Source: an uncultured Verrucomicrobiales bacterium
GTDB taxonomy: Bacteria; Verrucomicrobiota; Verrucomicrobiia; Verrucomicrobiales; DEV007
Direction: 5' to 3'
Length of the DNA: 64,000 nt
Assembly (NCBI GenBank): GCA_937891465.1
Contig: CALAHF010000162.1
Location: forward strand, 1 to 64,000
Below are positions 8,898-17,775 of the stretch, piece after piece; the stretch's first letter is position 1, and each line of letters starts with the position of its first letter. A model generated the notes under the pieces. The model made no database searches, was not told the origin of the DNA, and was given only the letters and a program-made list of their open reading frames with translations. The translations under genes were made by a program, and so were the position numbers.

Positions 8898-9735
8898 ATG
8901 GATGAGGAATCTGAAAAATTGACGGACGAAAAAATTCCGGCATTGGCGTTGATTGCGATCCTCGTGACGGCCTTTTTTCTGATTGAGGTATCAGTCGGTG
9001 AAGTTGTCAGTCTGATTGCTGAACTCGTTTTCAAAATAGAACTCGAGGAACTTCCGCATTTGCTGAATGTGATCTTCTTCCCGGTGGCCGTTGGGCTAAT
9101 CGTAAGGCAGTTGAAAAAGCGTGGGTGTGCACTTTGGTTGATGGGAATTCCGTTTGTGGTAGCAATTTTCATCGGACCCGTTCTGATTGCTCAAGAGGTT
9201 CAGCTGGACAATTCAATCGAATGGATATTTGTTCTCCAAACATTCGGAATCGTTTTGTTTCTAGGTGCTTCGTGGTGGTCGATAAAGAGATACGCGAGTT
9301 ATTTCGAACCGAATCAGACTGATCGAGTGAAGCAGCTGAATCGGGCTTTGGTTTGGGTTTTTGTCCTGATTTCGATTCTTTATCAATCGAATGAAATCTA
9401 CGCTTATCAGAATAGAATCTATGATTTGGATACAGTGTTTGCGCTCGAAACGGATATCTACGTTTTCGATGAGGTCACGAAAAAGCCGTTGGCAAAAATG
9501 GGGAATTTTATTCGTTCATCATTTGGAAATCACCCTAGGTGCGATGTTTGGAAAGGGTGAGAGTATGGGAGTGGAACCGAATTATATTAGGTTGCGAGGG
9601 CTTGTTGTCGGAGAATACAAATTTGGAATCAGTCACGAGGGATATGAGGATCTTGTGCTCGTGATCGATAAAGATTTTGAGAGTGAACCGTCTGTATTTT
9701 TGAAGCCAATCCCTGTCGATAGGGCGAAAGAGTAG
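8898..9735 (+). pseudogene. Membrane protein with C-terminal beta domain, one frameshift
   Basis: The first reading frame (TTG at 8859 or ATG at 8898) encodes about four hydrophobic helices and then a soluble tail, and stops at 9560. A second frame, offset by one base, stays open to 9735 and continues the tail as a carboxypeptidase-regulatory-like domain (FDEVTKKPLA ... LRGLVVGEYKFGISHEGYED). Removing one C from the CCC run at 9533-9535 joins the frames smoothly (...SSFGNHLGAMFGKGES...). This is either a recent single-base insertion that truncates the protein or a sequencing or assembly error. The membrane part has no recognised family. Confidence 0.6.
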
Positions 9736-10027
9736 CCTTCGTCTTGTCGTCAATCGGGCGACGGTTGCAGACGAAGAGCTGTTTCTGGCAACATTGGACG
9801 GGTTGGGCGCCTTTTTAGGGGAGTGATCGAATTCAAGGGGATGTAGAGCCCACGAAAAAGCAGGGCGGGATTCACCCCTGTTGGATCGCGGCAAATAATT
9901 CTCGCAATTTCAGGAAAGTTGCTTGCTTTAAAGTGGGGGTTCTGATTACGTTCTTTGTTTGCGATAGAGCGTTTTAGTCGTACCTGAATTCATTGTTTCC
10001 GACTGACGGAAACCGTAACCACCCCAT
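9736..10027. other. Intergenic region without identified feature
   Basis: 292 bp between the frameshifted membrane protein and the transposase remnant. No coding signal, tRNA, hairpin repeat unit or convincing insertion-sequence terminal repeat was found. It may hold eroded flanks of the IS30-type element. Confidence 0.5.
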
Positions 10028-10419
10028 TTACCGAGTATGATTATTTTTGTAACCCGAGGAATCACCACCACGCCTGAACGTGGCACTCAAAATGTATCCA
10101 CTACGATTGTGGTCGCAGATCAAATCAACCTCCCAATCGCCGTAGCATCTGCGCTGATCTACGATTTTTGGACGATGCTCAATGCTAACCCGGTTAGGGA
10201 TTTGAAGCCCTCCACGACGACTCGATTTGCTTCGGTGATGACCCGTCTGCGTTTTTTCTTCAAGCGCTGCCAATTGCGTTTCAACTCCCGGCTGACGGTG
10301 CTCTGCGACGTTCCAATGGTGTCGGCAATGTCCTCCTGCTTTTCCCCTCGTTGCTTCATTCGATAGATTACGTCACGGTCTTTCCGGCACAGATGGCTGT
10401 AGGTTTTGGTCTTTTGCAT
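10028..10419 (-). pseudogene. IS30-family transposase remnant
   Basis: Two overlapping minus-strand frames keep pieces of an IS30-type transposase. The first (10419 downward) begins with the typical N-terminal helix-turn-helix: LCRKDRDVIYRMKQRGEKQ, then DIADTIGTSQSTVSRELKRN. The second (from 10273) carries the start of the DDE catalytic core, HRPKIVDQRRCYGDWEVDL, which corresponds to the ERP...GDWE.D region of the family. Roughly 100 residues between them are missing, the frame changes, and everything after the first catalytic Asp is lost. No intact terminal repeats were recognised. Clearly non-functional. Confidence 0.75.
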
Positions 10420-10504
10420 GGCTTTATTTTGAGGCTGGCAACGCAGTAGACCTCATCAGCTCTCCACCAATCTCTTTTATGCAACAGAACGTTGAACTTA
10501 CCGA

Positions 10505-10525
10505 TGAACGGATAGGGTTGGTTCG
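10505..10525. repeat. Hairpin-unit repeat, single
   Basis: One unit (arms TGAACGGA and TTGGTTCG, core TAGGG), six bases beyond the lpxK stop codon. Confidence 0.8.
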
Positions 10526-10531
10526 TGACAC

Positions 10532-11722
10532 TCAGAAAAAGCGGCGAGCCGGCAAGATGGGCCGTGGCTGGCAAATTCGAACGATGCAGTCTTCGAAACT
10601 CTCTTCGTTGCTGAGAATTCCGATTTCGACACGGAGGAAATAAATCGGAACGTCCATCCGCGTGAGTCGCGGAAAGCGAACGTAATCCTTCTCGGTCGTG
10701 ATGATCATGTCGACCTCCTTTTCGACGCAATCATTGATAAACGTAAGGATCTCCTGCTCAGTGAATCGGTGGTGATCCATGAAGCGACACGTTTGTTCAA
10801 TCGTCGCACCCAGCTTTTCCACGCCGTGCTCAAAACTCTCGGGGACGGCGATGGCGCTGACGGTTCCGACGTGCTTTCCCTTTATTTCGTCGAGGGCCAT
10901 GATTTCCCGGTTCTCGATGTTTTCGAGATGCATCGGGCGGTGCTCACATTCGATGATTTCTGCGGTCCGATTGTAAAGTCGGATTCGCTTTTTCAGATCT
11001 TCATTGGAGTCGCCGTTGCATTTGGTGATAAAAATGTAGGAGGCGCGTTTCAGATTTTTCGGGGGTTCACGCAGGGTTCCGCGAGGCAGCATTTTCTCGG
11101 TTCCGAAAGGGTGCCAACGATCTACGAGAACGATATCGAGACGATGCCGGAGGCGCAGGTATTGCAACCCATCGTCCAAAATCAGCGTGTCTGCGTTCAT
11201 TTCTGAAATCGCGTGTCTGCCGCTTTTTACACGGTCTTTGTCGACGATTACTGGTACGTCTTTGAGGTTGGCTGCCAGCATGTAGGGCTCATCACCAGCC
11301 GTTTTGGAATCGAGCAGCAGTGATTTTCCATCGCTGACCACTCGAGGCGGGTTGATCTCGTTTTCGCCCTTCATTTTGCCGATAATTCGCTTCATCAACG
11401 GCGGCTTTTTTGATTTGTAGCCACGGCTTAAAATGACGGGGCGACGACCGCCATCCTTAAGGGAGCGGGCAAACTTTTCGACGACGGGAGTTTTTCCGGT
11501 TCCGCCAACGGTCAGGTTTCCGATCGAAACGACGAGGCATCCGAGGTTTCGCTCGCGGATGATCCGGTTCCGGTAAAGCGAGAGGCGGGCTGATACGACG
11601 ACTCGATAAATCCTCGAAAGCGAACTCAAGAACATGCGCATGCAGTTGGCCTTGAAACCACTCCGGCGATCCAGAATGACATCCACGGCGAACTGTCCGA
11701 ATTGTTCGAGTTGGCGACGCAT
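10532..11722 (-). CDS. lpxK: Tetraacyldisaccharide 4'-kinase
   Basis: 396 residues. The kinase adds the 4'-phosphate to the lipid A disaccharide precursor at the inner membrane. The diagnostic P-loop is plain: [16 protein letters not shown] at about residues 66-81, preceded by a membrane-associated N-terminal helix region, and followed by the conserved LSRGY and later ILDDGLQ motifs. It is longer than the E. coli enzyme (328 residues) at both ends. Its presence shows the organism makes lipopolysaccharide of the usual lipid A type. The gene stands alone, divergent from rph, with a single hairpin-unit repeat just after its stop. Confidence 0.9.
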   Translation of the reverse strand: MRRQLEQFGQFAVDVILDRRSGFKANCMRMFLSSLSRIYRVVVSARLSLYRNRIIRERNLGCLVVSIGNLTVGGTGKTPVVEKFARSLKDGGRRPVILSRGYKSKKPPLMKRIIGKMKGENEINPPRVVSDGKSLLLDSKTAGDEPYMLAANLKDVPVIVDKDRVKSGRHAISEMNADTLILDDGLQYLRLRHRLDIVLVDRWHPFGTEKMLPRGTLREPPKNLKRASYIFITKCNGDSNEDLKKRIRLYNRTAEIIECEHRPMHLENIENREIMALDEIKGKHVGTVSAIAVPESFEHGVEKLGATIEQTCRFMDHHRFTEQEILTFINDCVEKEVDMIITTEKDYVRFPRLTRMDVPIYFLRVEIGILSNEESFEDCIVRICQPRPILPARRFF

Positions 11723-11859
11723 TTAAAAATTGAGAGACTGAGGGGAAGAAGACGGCGCGTAAAGTCGCGGCTTTAGAAAAAGTCGCAAGTCATCAGAAAT
11801 TGAAGATTCCCGAACGACTCGGTTGCATTCTGACGTCATTTCCCCGAAATTCGCGGCCT

Positions 11860-12627
11860 ATGAGCCGAATTGATCGCCGCCAAGTGGATGAAACCCGTCC
11901 TATCACATTTCAGACTGATATCGCCAAGCACGCCCACGGCAGTGTTTTGGTAAGTTTTGGCGACACCCAGGTGATTTGCGCCGCAATGATCGAAGATGGC
12001 GTCCCCGGTTGGATGAAATATCAGGGCGTCGAAGGCGGCTGGCTCACGGCTGAATACAGCATGCTGCCGTATTCGACATTGGGACGGAAGTCACGGGACA
12101 TCAGCCGCGGAAAACTCGATGGCCGTAGTTCGGAAATCCAGCGACTGATCGGGCGTTCACTTCGCGCAGTGATCGATCTGAAAGCGCTCGGTTCACGGAC
12201 ATTGTGGATCGATTGCGATGTTCTACGCGCTGATGGCGGGACGCGCACGGCATCAATCACGGGTGCATCCGTTGCTGTCGAAATGGCAGTGCAGCGGCTT
12301 ATGGTGGCGGGAAAGCTCAAAAAATCTCCGATGAAGCAGCTCGCCACGGCGATTAGCGCGGGAGTTTTTGAAGACGAGTGCGTTCTCGATCTGAATTATC
12401 ACGAAGACGCCGGAGCGACGGTCGATTTTAACTTCGTGATGACCGAGAATCTCGATTTGATCGAAATGCAGGGCAGCGGCGAAGAATCCACCTTTACCGA
12501 AGAGCAAATGCTTGAAATGTTGCGCTACAGCAAAAAAGGCGCCGCAGAGATTGCAGTCCTTCAACGTGAAGCGATTGCAGGGTTTGATGCGGCGGCGGAT
12601 TTGGCGGCGATCGAACGGCTTCGGTAA
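11860..12627 (+). CDS. rph: Ribonuclease PH
   Basis: 255 residues from the ATG at 11860, which places SRIDRRQVDETRPI at the start as in the family; the frame is open 20 codons further upstream but without family similarity. RNase PH is a phosphate-dependent 3'-5' exoribonuclease that trims tRNA 3' ends. Typical segments: GDTQVICAAMIEDGVPGW, the RGKLDGRSSEIQRLIGRSLRA block that contributes RNA and phosphate binding, and CDVLRADGGTRTASITGA. Full length. Located upstream of rpmB and recJ on the same strand. Confidence 0.93.
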   Translation: MSRIDRRQVDETRPITFQTDIAKHAHGSVLVSFGDTQVICAAMIEDGVPGWMKYQGVEGGWLTAEYSMLPYSTLGRKSRDISRGKLDGRSSEIQRLIGRSLRAVIDLKALGSRTLWIDCDVLRADGGTRTASITGASVAVEMAVQRLMVAGKLKKSPMKQLATAISAGVFEDECVLDLNYHEDAGATVDFNFVMTENLDLIEMQGSGEESTFTEEQMLEMLRYSKKGAAEIAVLQREAIAGFDAAADLAAIERLR

Positions 12628-12714
12628 ATCCCGGGTTCGGACTTGACGAATTGGATTTTCCGTGGAAATTCCCCGTCCTGCTGCCTGAAAGGCTTCACGC
12701 GGGACACGAAATTT

Positions 12715-12720
12715 TATAAT
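12715..12720 (+). promoter_or_regulatory. Candidate -10 box for rpmB
   Basis: A perfect TATAAT lies 22 bases before the rpmB ATG, with a weak -35 candidate (CTTCAC, 12693-12698) 16 bases upstream. Consistent with a sigma-70-type promoter; not proven. Confidence 0.4.
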
Positions 12721-12742
12721 TCCTTTTAACTGGCTCAATACC

Positions 12743-13006
12743 ATGTCGAGACAATGCAAAATCACAGGCGCTAAAGTTCACTCAGGTGGACGGATTCATC
12801 GTAGCGGTAAAGCTAAGAAAAAGGGTGGTATCGGCCGTCACGTGACCAAAGTGGTGAAGCGTCAGTTCAAGCCAAACCTTCGCAACAAGCGCGTTTGGGT
12901 TCCAGAACTCGGAAAATACGTTCGTGTTAAAGTCAGCGCTCGCGGTCTCAAAACGATCGATAAAAACGGTGCGTTCAAGACTTTGACGAAAGCAGGATTG
13001 ATTTGA
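12743..13006 (+). CDS. rpmB: 50S ribosomal protein bL28
   Basis: 87 residues, basic, starting MSRQCKITGAK, the standard L28 opening, and containing the conserved HVTKVVKRQFKPNLR and VRVKVSARGLKTIDK segments. The family often has a zinc-binding form with CxxC pairs; here only one Cys (residue 5) is present, so this is the zinc-free type. Structural protein of the large ribosomal subunit. A consensus -10 box precedes it, and a short hairpin (GAAGTTT/AAACTTC, 13022-13040) follows its stop in the gap to recJ. Confidence 0.95.
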   Translation: MSRQCKITGAKVHSGGRIHRSGKAKKKGGIGRHVTKVVKRQFKPNLRNKRVWVPELGKYVRVKVSARGLKTIDKNGAFKTLTKAGLI

Positions 13007-13021
13007 TCCTCCTCTCTGACG

Positions 13022-13040
13022 GAAGTTTGCGAAAAACTTC
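13022..13040 (+). other. Hairpin after rpmB
   Basis: Seven-base inverted repeat GAAGTTT/AAACTTC with a five-base loop in the rpmB-recJ gap. No T-run follows, so it may be an RNA processing or attenuation structure rather than a terminator. Confidence 0.35.
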
Positions 13041-13074
13041 GGCAAAACCCGTTTCTTGTGTCTAAGGTGGCAAA

Positions 13075-14775
13075 ATGCCCTCTCGGACAAAATGGGTCAT
13101 TGCTAAAAAGCCGCCAAAGGATCTGATTGATTCTTTGGCTGAAGAATTCAGCTTGGCCAAAACAGTTGTGTCACTCGCTTGTCAGCGTGGGCACAATACT
13201 CGCGAATTGCTCCCAAAGTTCCTGTATCCCAGGCTTCAGGATCTTTCGGATCCATTTCTGATGCCGGGAATGCAAGCTGCGGTGGATCGAATTCTCATCG
13301 CGGTTCAGCGAAAGGAGCGGGTTGCTCTCTACGGTGATTACGATGTTGATGGCGTCACCTCCATCGCGTTGCTGTATCATATTTTGTCCCAATACGGGCT
13401 GTCACCGACTCAGTTTTTACCTGCTCGGCTCGAAGAAGGCTACGGTCTTTCGATCGATGGAATTGAACGGGTTTTGGAAGATTCGACACCGACACTGCTG
13501 ATTGCAGCGGACTGCGGAACCAATTCCCGTGAAGAAGCAAAGATGCTCCGCGAACTTGGGGTGGATCTGATTGTGCTAGATCACCATGAGCCTTCGCTGG
13601 AAGGAATTGCGGATTGCGTTTCAGTGGTAAATCCAAAACTGGGTAAGGATTATCACTACCTCTGCACTGCCGGGGTGGTTTTTAAAATCGGGCACGCCTT
13701 GCTGAAGCAGTCGCCGGCTCACGGATTTGATTTGCGAGACTATCTCGATCTCGTTGCGATGGGAACGGTGGCAGACATTGTTCCTCTGGTGGATGAAAAT
13801 CGAATTTTTGTTCGTCGCGGACTTCAGCAATTGGATCGTACGATCCATCCCGGCGTTCAGGCATTGAAAAATATTTCAGGCGCGGGAACGCCTGCTCGCA
13901 CGGCGGATATTGGTTTTAAATTGGGGCCGAGATTGAATGCGGCTGGCCGATTGGATACTGCGATGGCTTCATTGGATTTAATTTTGTCTCAAGGAATGGT
14001 CGATGCCGAGGGGTTTGCAGCCGATCTCGATGAGCGAAATCGGGAGCGGCAAAACCTCGAAATGAAGACGCGGGAAGAGGCTGAAGCGATGATCGAAGCG
14101 CTCGATCCTTCCGATCGAAATCATGGAATCGTGGTGGGCGCGCCTGGTTGGCACCCCGGCGTGGTTGGGATTGTTGCGTCGCGAATTTCGAAATTTTACC
14201 ATCGCCCTACGTTTGTTGTCGCCTTTGACGAAAATGGAATTGGAAAAGGCAGCGGTCGCAGTATTGAAGGTATTTCGCTCGTTCAAGCGCTCGATTCCTG
14301 TCGTGAACTGATTCTTGCCGGAGGTGGCCACGACATGGCTGCCGGCGTTAGTTTGAAGCAGGAAAATCTCGCTGATTTCAGCAAGGCGTTTTCAAAATAC
14401 ATCGCTGATGTCAGTACGAACGATGTCATGACTCAAAAACTCCGCATTGATGCGCAGACGACGCTTGCGGAGCTCACGATTGATTTACTCGACAGCTATG
14501 AGCTGCTCCGGCCGTTCGGTTCGAACAATCCGCAGCCCGTTTTCATGTGTCGCGGTGTGGAGCTTGCGATTCCGGGACGATTAATCAAAGAGAAGCACCA
14601 GAAATTTCGTCTCATGCAGGGAGCCACGCACCGGGAGGCGATGTATTTCAATTCGGCGCACATCGATTTACCTAAACCGCCGTGGGACGTGGCGTTTACG
14701 ATTGATCGCAATGAATTTCGCGGGCTTACCGGGATTCAAATTGTGATCCAGGGAATTCGGAAATCTACCGCGTAA
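13075..14775 (+). CDS. recJ: Single-stranded-DNA-specific exonuclease RecJ
   Basis: 566 residues, close to the usual RecJ length. A 5'-3' single-strand exonuclease used in recombinational and mismatch repair. Key motifs: ALYGDYDVDGVTS (metal-binding Asp residues), the AADCGT segment, VLDHHE (the DHH motif), the conserved block LGPRLNAAGRL, and the DHHA1 domain with GWHPGVVGIVASRI and GSGRSIEG. The C-terminal OB fold (RPFGSNNPQPVF ...) is present, so the enzyme looks complete. It converges with the lysR gene 12 bases downstream. Confidence 0.95.
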   Translation: MPSRTKWVIAKKPPKDLIDSLAEEFSLAKTVVSLACQRGHNTRELLPKFLYPRLQDLSDPFLMPGMQAAVDRILIAVQRKERVALYGDYDVDGVTSIALLYHILSQYGLSPTQFLPARLEEGYGLSIDGIERVLEDSTPTLLIAADCGTNSREEAKMLRELGVDLIVLDHHEPSLEGIADCVSVVNPKLGKDYHYLCTAGVVFKIGHALLKQSPAHGFDLRDYLDLVAMGTVADIVPLVDENRIFVRRGLQQLDRTIHPGVQALKNISGAGTPARTADIGFKLGPRLNAAGRLDTAMASLDLILSQGMVDAEGFAADLDERNRERQNLEMKTREEAEAMIEALDPSDRNHGIVVGAPGWHPGVVGIVASRISKFYHRPTFVVAFDENGIGKGSGRSIEGISLVQALDSCRELILAGGGHDMAAGVSLKQENLADFSKAFSKYIADVSTNDVMTQKLRIDAQTTLAELTIDLLDSYELLRPFGSNNPQPVFMCRGVELAIPGRLIKEKHQKFRLMQGATHREAMYFNSAHIDLPKPPWDVAFTIDRNEFRGLTGIQIVIQGIRKSTA

Positions 14776-14787
14776 TTGGCTGAAAGC

Positions 14788-15690
14788 TCACACCGCTTTC
14801 ATCAACGTGGCTGCGTATTTTTTTGCCACTTCTACGAAGTTCGCGGCGACCGATTTTAAATTGCCAGTGTGCAGAATACCGACGACGACGGGCCCGAAGT
14901 CGGCCGCGGGCAATGGGATGGCTCGAACTTTGTCTCCCCACGGAATTCCTGGAATTTGCAGCGTCACGCCGTAGCCAAATCCGCTCGCAACGTAGCGTTC
15001 GATCAAGCCAACCTCTGAAACTTCCATCGAAGGTTCCCAGGCCAGATTGCGTTTGGCCAAGCCATCCTGAAAAAGTTGGGCGAGCCGTTCGCTCGGCGGA
15101 AGGGTAATGAGCGGTTGGCAAATGCTTCCGCCGACTGCTGAATCGAGGATCTCTTTGATTTTTTTGACCGGTGCATCGGTGGGGACCAGCAACACCTGAG
15201 GCAATTCCAGCAGTTTGGTGGATTTGACTCCCGGTGTGGTTTTCCGATGCAAAATTGTGATCGCGACGTCGGCCTCCTGTTTTTGCAGGGCGGCTTCCAT
15301 TTCAGTGGAAGTTACTTCCCGCAATGTCACTCGTAGGTCAGGGAATTTTTCTTTCACGGCTTGGAGGACGCCAGGCAGGTGGTGTCGTAAAACCGTTCCC
15401 GAAGCTGCCAATCTCAAATGCTGACTTTCTTCGCCGCGCAGGCGTTCTGAAACTTGATCGAGCCGCGAGAAAAACGGATACACAAAATCGTAGAGATCGT
15501 CGCCGGCGGGAGTCAGCGCAAAAGGCCGCCGATGAAACAATTTTACCCCGAGGCTTTTTTCTAATTGAAGGATTTGACCGCTCACTGCCGGCTGCTGAAT
15601 CCCGTAAGGCATTTTGCGCACCGCTTCGGTAATTCCTTCGTATTTTGCTACGAAATAAAACAGTTCGAGGTGATGGACGTTCAGGCTCAT
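14788..15690 (-). CDS. LysR-family transcriptional regulator
   Basis: 300 residues from the ATG at 15690. N-terminal winged helix-turn-helix (HHLELFYFVAKYEGITEA ... QQPAVSGQILQLEKSLG), then a periplasmic-binding-protein-like effector domain from about residue 90. A TTG start at 15702 would begin inside a repeat unit and adds only four residues. Only four bases separate the start codon from a four-unit hairpin repeat, so the leader of any mRNA starting further upstream would consist of that repeat. Target genes are unclear: recJ converges with it and the neighbour on the other side is a decayed chaperone operon. Confidence 0.88.
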   Translation of the reverse strand: MSLNVHHLELFYFVAKYEGITEAVRKMPYGIQQPAVSGQILQLEKSLGVKLFHRRPFALTPAGDDLYDFVYPFFSRLDQVSERLRGEESQHLRLAASGTVLRHHLPGVLQAVKEKFPDLRVTLREVTSTEMEAALQKQEADVAITILHRKTTPGVKSTKLLELPQVLLVPTDAPVKKIKEILDSAVGGSICQPLITLPPSERLAQLFQDGLAKRNLAWEPSMEVSEVGLIERYVASGFGYGVTLQIPGIPWGDKVRAIPLPAADFGPVVVGILHTGNLKSVAANFVEVAKKYAATLMKAV

Positions 15691-15694
15691 TTTA

Positions 15695-15791
15695 CGAATC
15701 AATAGGGTCGGTTCATCGAACGAACCCTATTGATTCGAAACGGCTCCACGAACCAACCCTGTTGGATCGTTAGACTAACCCTATTGGATCG
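15695..15791. repeat. Hairpin-unit repeat, four units
   Basis: Units at 15695-15715, 15717-15737, 15749-15769 and 15771-15791, giving pitches of 22, 32 and 22 bp. Cores in order: TAGGG, CCCTA, CCCTG, CCCTA. The 11-bp spacer between the doublets is AAACGGCTCCA. The same layout recurs at 35266-35362. Confidence 0.92.
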
Positions 15792-15792
15792 T

Positions 15793-15816
15793 AAAACGCC
15801 ATTCTAAAATGTGGCG
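15793..15816 (-). terminator. Weak rho-independent terminator of the chaperone-remnant operon
   Basis: On the minus strand CGCCA and TGGCG pair across a ten-base loop and are followed by TTTT (15793-15796), just downstream of the small gene ending at 15830. The five-base stem is short. Confidence 0.45.
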
Positions 15817-15829
15817 CTCTTCGGAAAAA

Positions 15830-16206
15830 TCACTTCTTGATGCCGTCGATGTATTTTTCGCGGCAAGCGACGATGGCATCGAGCATTTTCTCTGCCTCTT
15901 CGCGAAGCTCGGAGCTGAGGCTTCCAGCCGTGTGGTTATGGCGGCGATAAAATTCTGCGAGCTTTTCTTTGATCTCGTCCTTCTTCATCTTTTTGGGCTC
16001 GATTCCGCAAAGGGCTTCTGGAGTCTTCGCCGCCAAATTGGGTTTGTTCGAAACCGTTGGAGGCGGACCTGTGGGCTTCTTTTTCTTGCCTGCAGCGGCC
16101 GCTTTTTTCTTCGGAGTCGCTGTGGATTTTGTAGCAGAGGCGTTTTTTTGTCTTCACCGGCGGCAGAGCCGTGAAGCAATTTTTTGAACATTGTCCGAAT
16201 ACTCAT
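15830..16206 (-). pseudogene. Small Lys/Ala-rich protein, frameshifted in an A7 tract
   Basis: The frame from ATG 16206 (MSIRTMFKKLLHGSAAGEDKK) runs into an A7 tract (minus strand of 16143-16149), after which it becomes an atypical Arg-rich sequence. One extra A would lead into the other open frame: NASATKSTATPKKK ... KTPEALCGIEPKKMKKDEI ... to the stop at 15830. The rejoined product would be about 126 residues, with a Lys/Ala/Pro-rich linker and an acidic helical C-terminus. Either a mutation, a homopolymer sequencing error or slippage during expression. Family not recognised. It is last in a minus-strand operon after a GrpE-like gene and an Hsp70 remnant. Confidence 0.5.
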
Positions 16207-16244
16207 GAGGGTCCGAAAGGAAAAATTTGAAAGTTTGCGCTACA

Positions 16245-16880
16245 TCAGGCGATCTTGATTTGTTTGAGGTAGGCGGTTTTGCGTTCGACATCTTCGTCCG
16301 ATAGGACGCCTTCTCCACGATACTCGATGGCGACGTCTTTTTTGAGGCCGGATTCGGCATCGTAAATCTGAGCGCGAACGCGCTGGTTTTCGTCGTAGGA
16401 ATAGGTGACCGTTACCTCGCAGCCCGCTTTTCGTCCGGCGGGGACTTCGAGTGCGATTTTCCCAACGATATCAACGTAGCGAGGATCTTTGTCCTCACCC
16501 TGGGGGATTTCGACTTCGATCAATTCTTCGTTGTCTTCAGGCGTAATATAAGTCTGCGACATGGAACATGGGATCGGTGTATTCTTTGGAATCACGACTG
16601 AGTTTTGCACGACCGCTTTGCCGGTTTTTGCATCTTCAATGATAGCGAGGGTACCGTAGCTGTGGTTGCAGACTTCGGAAACCCGGCGGCTACGCTACGC
16701 AAACAGTGCCGCTCCGAGAGCAACGCACTCATCCACATTTCCGCACGTGAGAGGCTTCTTGCCGAATTGGGCTTCGAGAATATCGGAGACTTTTGGAATA
16801 CGGTTCGAACCGCCAACCAAAACGACGTTGTCGATGTCTTCCGGGAGCAAATCGATGCCGACAAATCTCGCTTTAGCCAT
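16245..16880 (-). pseudogene. Hsp70 (DnaK-like) gene with internal deletion and amber stop
   Basis: Reads MAKARFVGIDL, the normal Hsp70 opening (as in MAK.IGIDLGT), but jumps directly into the end of the ATPase domain: PEDIDNVVLVGGSNRIPKVS ... NVDECVALGAALFA. Some 300 residues of the ATPase domain are missing without loss of frame. An in-frame TAG at 16695-16697 then interrupts the gene. After it the same frame stays open for 150 codons of substrate-binding-domain-like beta sequence (VCNHSYGT ... IPKNTPIPCSMSQTYIT ...) to 16245. There is no room for ATP hydrolysis, so the gene is dead as an Hsp70. It follows a GrpE-like gene. Confidence 0.75.
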
Positions 16881-17014
16881 AAAAAACGTCGAGTGGAGAG
16901 CGTTCTAAAAATGGAAGTTTAGAGAGAGGGTATAGTCGTTCGCAACGATCAGGTTGCAATCTGATTTGTGGCCATTTTGCGGTTCATCCGGCAGTAGTGC
17001 CTGAGCTTTAGACG

Positions 17015-17545
17015 TCAAGCATGAGTGACTACTTCAGCCTTTCGGATAATAACTTCGCCGCCCTCATCATCTGCGCAGGTGTAGCCGGGAGTGACCGTTT
17101 CAACAATTCGAGTGATTCCATCCTCGGCCCGCTGTTTGGTCGACACGATTTTGATTTTCCTTCGAAGATCCATTTCTAACTCTGTTCTCGGCGCAAATTC
17201 AAAGGCATTCACTGAATTGTCGGATAGAAAATCGAGGAAGCTTTTCCGAAGGATCGTGAGTTGTTGGGAAACTTCTTTGTTCTTTTTGGTTTTGGAATAC
17301 CGCGAGATCAGGTCGTCGATAAGATCGATTTTCTTGATCAACTGGCTACTCAAAACGCGAACGGTTGCGCTGTCCGGCCGAATTGATTCACGAAGGATCT
17401 TCTGATAATCCTCGTATTCTTTAATCTGTTCTTGAAGCTCAGTAAGTTTCGCTTCGTCTTCCCCGGTGTTTCCATTGAGGCGAGGTCCACCGGGCATCTT
17501 GTCAAAGTCCGTTTTCATTTCACGGATCGACTGGCTTATCTTCAT
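17015..17545 (-). CDS. GrpE-like nucleotide exchange factor
   Basis: 176 residues from the ATG at 17545 (a TTG six codons upstream is possible). A predicted long helical and coiled-coil N-terminal half (DEAKLTELQEQIKEYEDYQ ...) is followed by a small C-terminal domain ending TRIVETVTPGYTCADDEG and VIIRKAEV, which parallels the GY...R.A.V end of GrpE. GrpE proteins reset Hsp70s by releasing ADP. It is too diverged to be the housekeeping GrpE and leads an operon whose Hsp70 gene is broken, so it has probably lost its partner. The reading frame itself is intact. Confidence 0.6.
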   Translation of the reverse strand: MKISQSIREMKTDFDKMPGGPRLNGNTGEDEAKLTELQEQIKEYEDYQKILRESIRPDSATVRVLSSQLIKKIDLIDDLISRYSKTKKNKEVSQQLTILRKSFLDFLSDNSVNAFEFAPRTELEMDLRRKIKIVSTKQRAEDGITRIVETVTPGYTCADDEGGEVIIRKAEVVTHA

Positions 17546-17775
17546 TTTGGGTCTTGATCGCAAGTCTCAACATGGAAAAGACAAATTGGCCTAATTGGAG
17601 AGGGTGGGTATAGCCTTCAGATTATAACAAATTCGGAACATTTTAAAAGCTCGAAGCCTTATCCATACACGCAAAAATACGAACTTATTATAAATTTGAT
17701 AATTAATCGAGTCAAACATCCCGAATGTTGCAATTTGTGGCTCGTCCGCAATGTTGAGGCCGATTTCGACACCCT

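Noticed and set aside
15695-15791. Repeat arrays as CRISPR
   Set aside because: Units are only 21 bp, the gaps are 1 or 11 bp, the gaps are not unique spacers and no cas genes are near.
17564-17775. tRNA or small RNA in the gap before cysS
   Set aside because: A/T-rich with no cloverleaf or stable hairpin; most likely just the promoter region of cysS and the GrpE-like gene.
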